A DNA stretch of 64,000 nt, from contig NC_133016.1 of the NCBI RefSeq assembly GCF_048564905.1, forward strand, positions 5,030,001 through 5,094,000. The letters are read 5' to 3'. The position numbers and the translations under genes are program-made. The notes beneath the pieces were generated by a model. The model saw nothing but the letters and a program-made list of their open reading frames with translations, was not told the DNA's origin and made no database searches. This document shows positions 61,101-64,000 of this stretch, in pieces. The DNA comes from Vicugna pacos (Eukaryota; Chordata; Mammalia; Artiodactyla; Camelidae). Positions within the stretch are counted from its first letter, which is position 1. Every line of letters starts with the position of its first letter.

Positions 61101-62811
61101 CAGTGAGACTTTCCAGGAGAAGGTTCCCTCGCTCAGTGCTGTCTGGGTCCTGGGCCATCTTCTTCTGCTCCTGCAGACCCATGCACAGCCAGACCCCGGG
61201 GCCAGTGAGCTCTAGAAGAGCCGTGTCAGAAGCGCTTTTGTGATCTGGGCGTCAGCACTGGGAACCAAGGTTCACTCTTTCTTCTGATGGAGTCACAGTA
61301 CCAGAAGCTAATTTATTATTTTCCCTCTGAACACTACACCACATTGGGAAGGGGCTGAGTTCTAGGTAATAAATGATCACATGATTGTTTTCCTACAACC
61401 TCACTACAAAATCAATTGGAAAGAGTAAAAGCAACGATGCAACACAGGATAAAGACTCACAAGTTGGAGGAGAAATTTTAATGACCAGCTGATGAAGAGC
61501 GTTAAGGAGGAACTGAAGGTGGGTCAGAATGCTTGCACAGAAGTATCCCGATGAGGTGGAAGCCAATAGAGGTTGTACTGACAGAGCACTCGTTGTGAAA
61601 ATGCCAGAGAATGGGGGTTCACTTGAAAACGGAACAACCTGCAAGTTCTACAGGTGGATGTTTACCAACTTCTTGTATCATACTTCCACGTCAACAAGCA
61701 GCGAGAGAACCCAGGTTTCTAGTTCTAAGTTGAAAAGTTAAATGAAGGACTCTTCTTTAGAGAATTTGCAAGATATTCAAGAAAAAGAAATAGATTAGAC
61801 ATTGAGATCTCCCAAAATGATAGCTGAGTTTTTATCTGATTAAAATACAACAGGAGTTTTATCAAGCTTCCCATGACCACATGTCACCAGTTTCCAATGA
61901 GCTCTTCTGTGCCTCTGACAGATAAAAAACAAACACGTAAGAAACAGACCTCACCATAAACGACATAAAAACAAACCACAAAAATGACCTCTGAAGATAC
62001 AGGTATAAATTCTCAACAGTTATAAAATATCCCCAGTCAGATTCCTCAGACGCATGTACCACTACATCACAGCCAGAAAACAAGATTCAAGTTGGTTTTT
62101 TTTTTTTTTAAGACAGAGGATAACACTGCTTAGAAGACAAAATATTCAGTATTAAAATTAAAAAGTCAGTGAAAGGTTTGGAAGGTAAACACATTGAAAA
62201 TATTTTCCAGAGAGTTGAACAAAGGTCAGGGATGGAAATACTGAAGATAAAACACAGAATCAGACTGAGAAGTTCAACATTTAATTCATAAAGGTTCCAA
62301 GGAAAAGATAGGTCGGAGAAGTATTAAAAAAAAAAAGGCATCAAACAAAAATTACCCACAGCTTAAGGACAGAAGTCTCCAGGTTAAAAAGTCACATCAA
62401 GTGTGCAAACTAATGCACAAAAATAAGGCCGGTACAGAAGTGCGACCAACATGGTCTTAAGGTTCCCCTTGGCTGGACTCAACTTTGACAAGGTTCTTCC
62501 TGGCTCTGGCTCCCTGACTTTCCCTTTGTTCCAGCACTCACTTGGTAAACCTTGTCACTGTAAATCCTTTCTTTGCTCCTTTGAGATATAAATCTTCTCC
62601 CAGCCTCTTGGCAATTTCACAATCCAGGGATGTCCTTCACCACCCAGCTTACCCCGACTCTTCCAAACTCTCTCAACTTCTGGTTCAGCAGAGTTCAATT
62701 TAATCTCTTAACTTGCTCCCAATCTCATAAATGAAGCACTTTCCTTCATTACTGGTAGAAATGCAAATGGTACAACCACTTTGCAAAGTGTCTCTGTCTC
62801 TTCTCATCTTA
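58150..62811. other. Unique stretch, no gene recognised
   Basis: It includes a short (TG)/(AC) run at 59763-59782 and T-runs near 62097. At 62745-62795, 'tactggtagaaatgcaaatg' and 'caaccactttgcaaa' look like a small L1 ORF2 remnant. The 62460-62700 text is C/T-rich and may be an unrecognised LTR or LINE piece. The open frames at 58160-58510 (minus) and 60917-61243 (plus) have no recognised domains. Confidence 0.42.
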
Positions 62812-62966
62812 CAAAGACAGAGGTCCTAGTGCATTAAGGGTTCACTCTACTCCAATATGAGCTAAACTTAACTTACATCTTAATTACAGCCAAGAAAAGG
62901 CTCACATCACAAGGACTGGGGACAAGGATGTCCACATATTTGGGGGCTACACAAGGCAACCAGGGA
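62812..62966 (-). mobile_element. ERVL-MaLR-type LTR remnant, antisense
   Basis: The text 'cctagtgcattaagggttca', 'ctctactccaatatgagcta', 'gctcacatcacaaggactgg', 'ggacaaggatgtccacatat' and 'ttgggggctacacaaggcaa' follows the antisense 5' half of MLT1-like LTRs. It is partial, old and inert. Confidence 0.6.
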
Positions 62967-64000
62967 GCACAAGTGATGCTGTATGTGTCCCTATATACAC
63001 CTTTTAAACCAGATGCTCAGGTGACACCATAAGTTTACCAATCCAATGTTTCGAGAACTGAAATATAGACAATTAGAGCTTAGAAACCTAAAAATCCTGT
63101 AGTCATGAAGAGCATCTCAAAGGACATTAACCGTCATGCCTCCACATTCTGTAAGAAAAATGTGCCTCTCAAATATTGCTTCTTCAGGAAAATGTATTGA
63201 AATTGAAACATAAAAATAAAGATGCCGAATTAGGTATTATTGCACGAAATTCAAAATTTGCCTCACAGAAGTATCTAAGGAAACAACTGACTGTATCAAA
63301 ATTACCAATTCTGTAAAGTTTAGATGTTTTAATCGTAAAGAACGTTTTACAGCTCCTGATTAGTAACATACTGCTGCCAGAAAGAATACACCAGGGAAAC
63401 TGAGATCTACATAAACAATTTTTACTTATCTATGTGATGTGGTACGGTACTCTTAACTCCAATACTTACTAGGATCTGATAATTCATTGTGAAATTAACT
63501 CATTCTCTTGTTTTCAATAGTGGATGGAGCAGATGGAATGTATGGCTGATGTGTGGTCAGAGATGCCCCAGTTAAACCAAAAACAAAAAGTTGCAAATAT
63601 TTTGCGAGTGGGTTTTGTCCTTCTTCCACAGGCTGTTCTGTGAATATAAGAAGAACCAAGCCTGGAGAAGTGAGTAAGAAGGAAAGCTGTACTTTTTTGG
63701 TTGTTAAAGTCCTATGCTCTGCTTTCCAAGGGAGCAGATGGGGTACTCATGCTTGGGTGCGTAAAGCTTAAAATCAAGGCTCAATATAATGTGTTACCTT
63801 GTCTTCTGGTGAAATCAAGAAGCGTAACCCCAAGCTCCCTCCCCATTCTGCCCCCATGGATGAGGTTCTCCAGCCAGCAGTGCCTGCTTATTCCTAAGCA
63901 GTGGGTTTCAGTTCCCTGCCAGCCCGCAGAGTTATCCCAGCCAGCCAATCGCATGCCCCAGTGAGAACCAGGGGTCGCCCCGCCCTCTTGATACTATAAA
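62967..64000. other. Unique stretch to window end, no gene recognised
   Basis: No recognised repeat, exon or RNA gene. The last 200 bp are GC-richer. Confidence 0.42.

Noticed and set aside
60990-61260. Minus-strand frame with protein-like composition (GLQEQKKMAQDPDSTERGN)
   Set aside because: No convincing splice sites bound it, upstream frames close at once and I recognise no protein family.

Overview
This is a 64-kb piece of nuclear mammalian DNA, most probably from a camelid (camel, llama or alpaca lineage). The strongest evidence is a tRNA-derived SINE at 4957-5119 (minus strand) with intact-looking A and B boxes and the body typical of the camelid tRNA-Ala SINE (Vic-1 type). Several L1 3' ends of the cetartiodactyl type support this, with the shared block 'tatagcacagggaactatat' and close variants. 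The base composition is AT-rich and CpG-poor, with MIR, L2, MaLR LTR and hAT remnants, as expected for intronic or intergenic mammalian DNA.

No complete protein gene can be supported. The longest open frames (up to 147 codons) are chance frames in repeats or GC-rich patches. One 113-nt block at 2146-2258 on the minus strand has the form of an internal exon, with a pyrimidine-rich acceptor, a GTAAGT donor and open frames. The gene could not be identified. A second, weaker exon-like frame lies at 37918-38070 on the minus strand. No tRNA, rRNA, snRNA or CRISPR locus was seen.

Layout: 0-4.9 kb is mostly unique, with the candidate exon and one L1 tail. 4.9-6.4 kb is a nested repeat block: a camelid SINE inside a MIR, and an L2 split by an unclassified insert. 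9.6-16.6 kb is the densest repeat region: a fossil retroviral pol fragment, a MaLR LTR, a stack of L1 pieces, a ~220-bp unassigned repeat inside one L1, a CpG-dense spot and an LTR carrying an L1 insertion. 16.6-32.9 kb is mostly unique, with an old hAT piece, a MaLR LTR, the second copy of the ~220-bp repeat and a GC-rich stretch with a possible LTR. 33-44 kb alternates L2, MIR, L1 and hAT remnants with unique DNA. 44-64 kb is sparse, with MaLR LTRs, MIR pieces, one old L1 and a pair of inverted repeats around 47.6-48.2 kb.

The most interesting unexplained item is the ~220-bp repeat. It occurs twice in opposite orientations (11724-11943 and 25241-25464) at about 87% identity by eye, and one copy interrupts an L1. 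I cannot assign it to a family from memory. All family assignments rest on recognition of consensus features by eye; no database search was possible.
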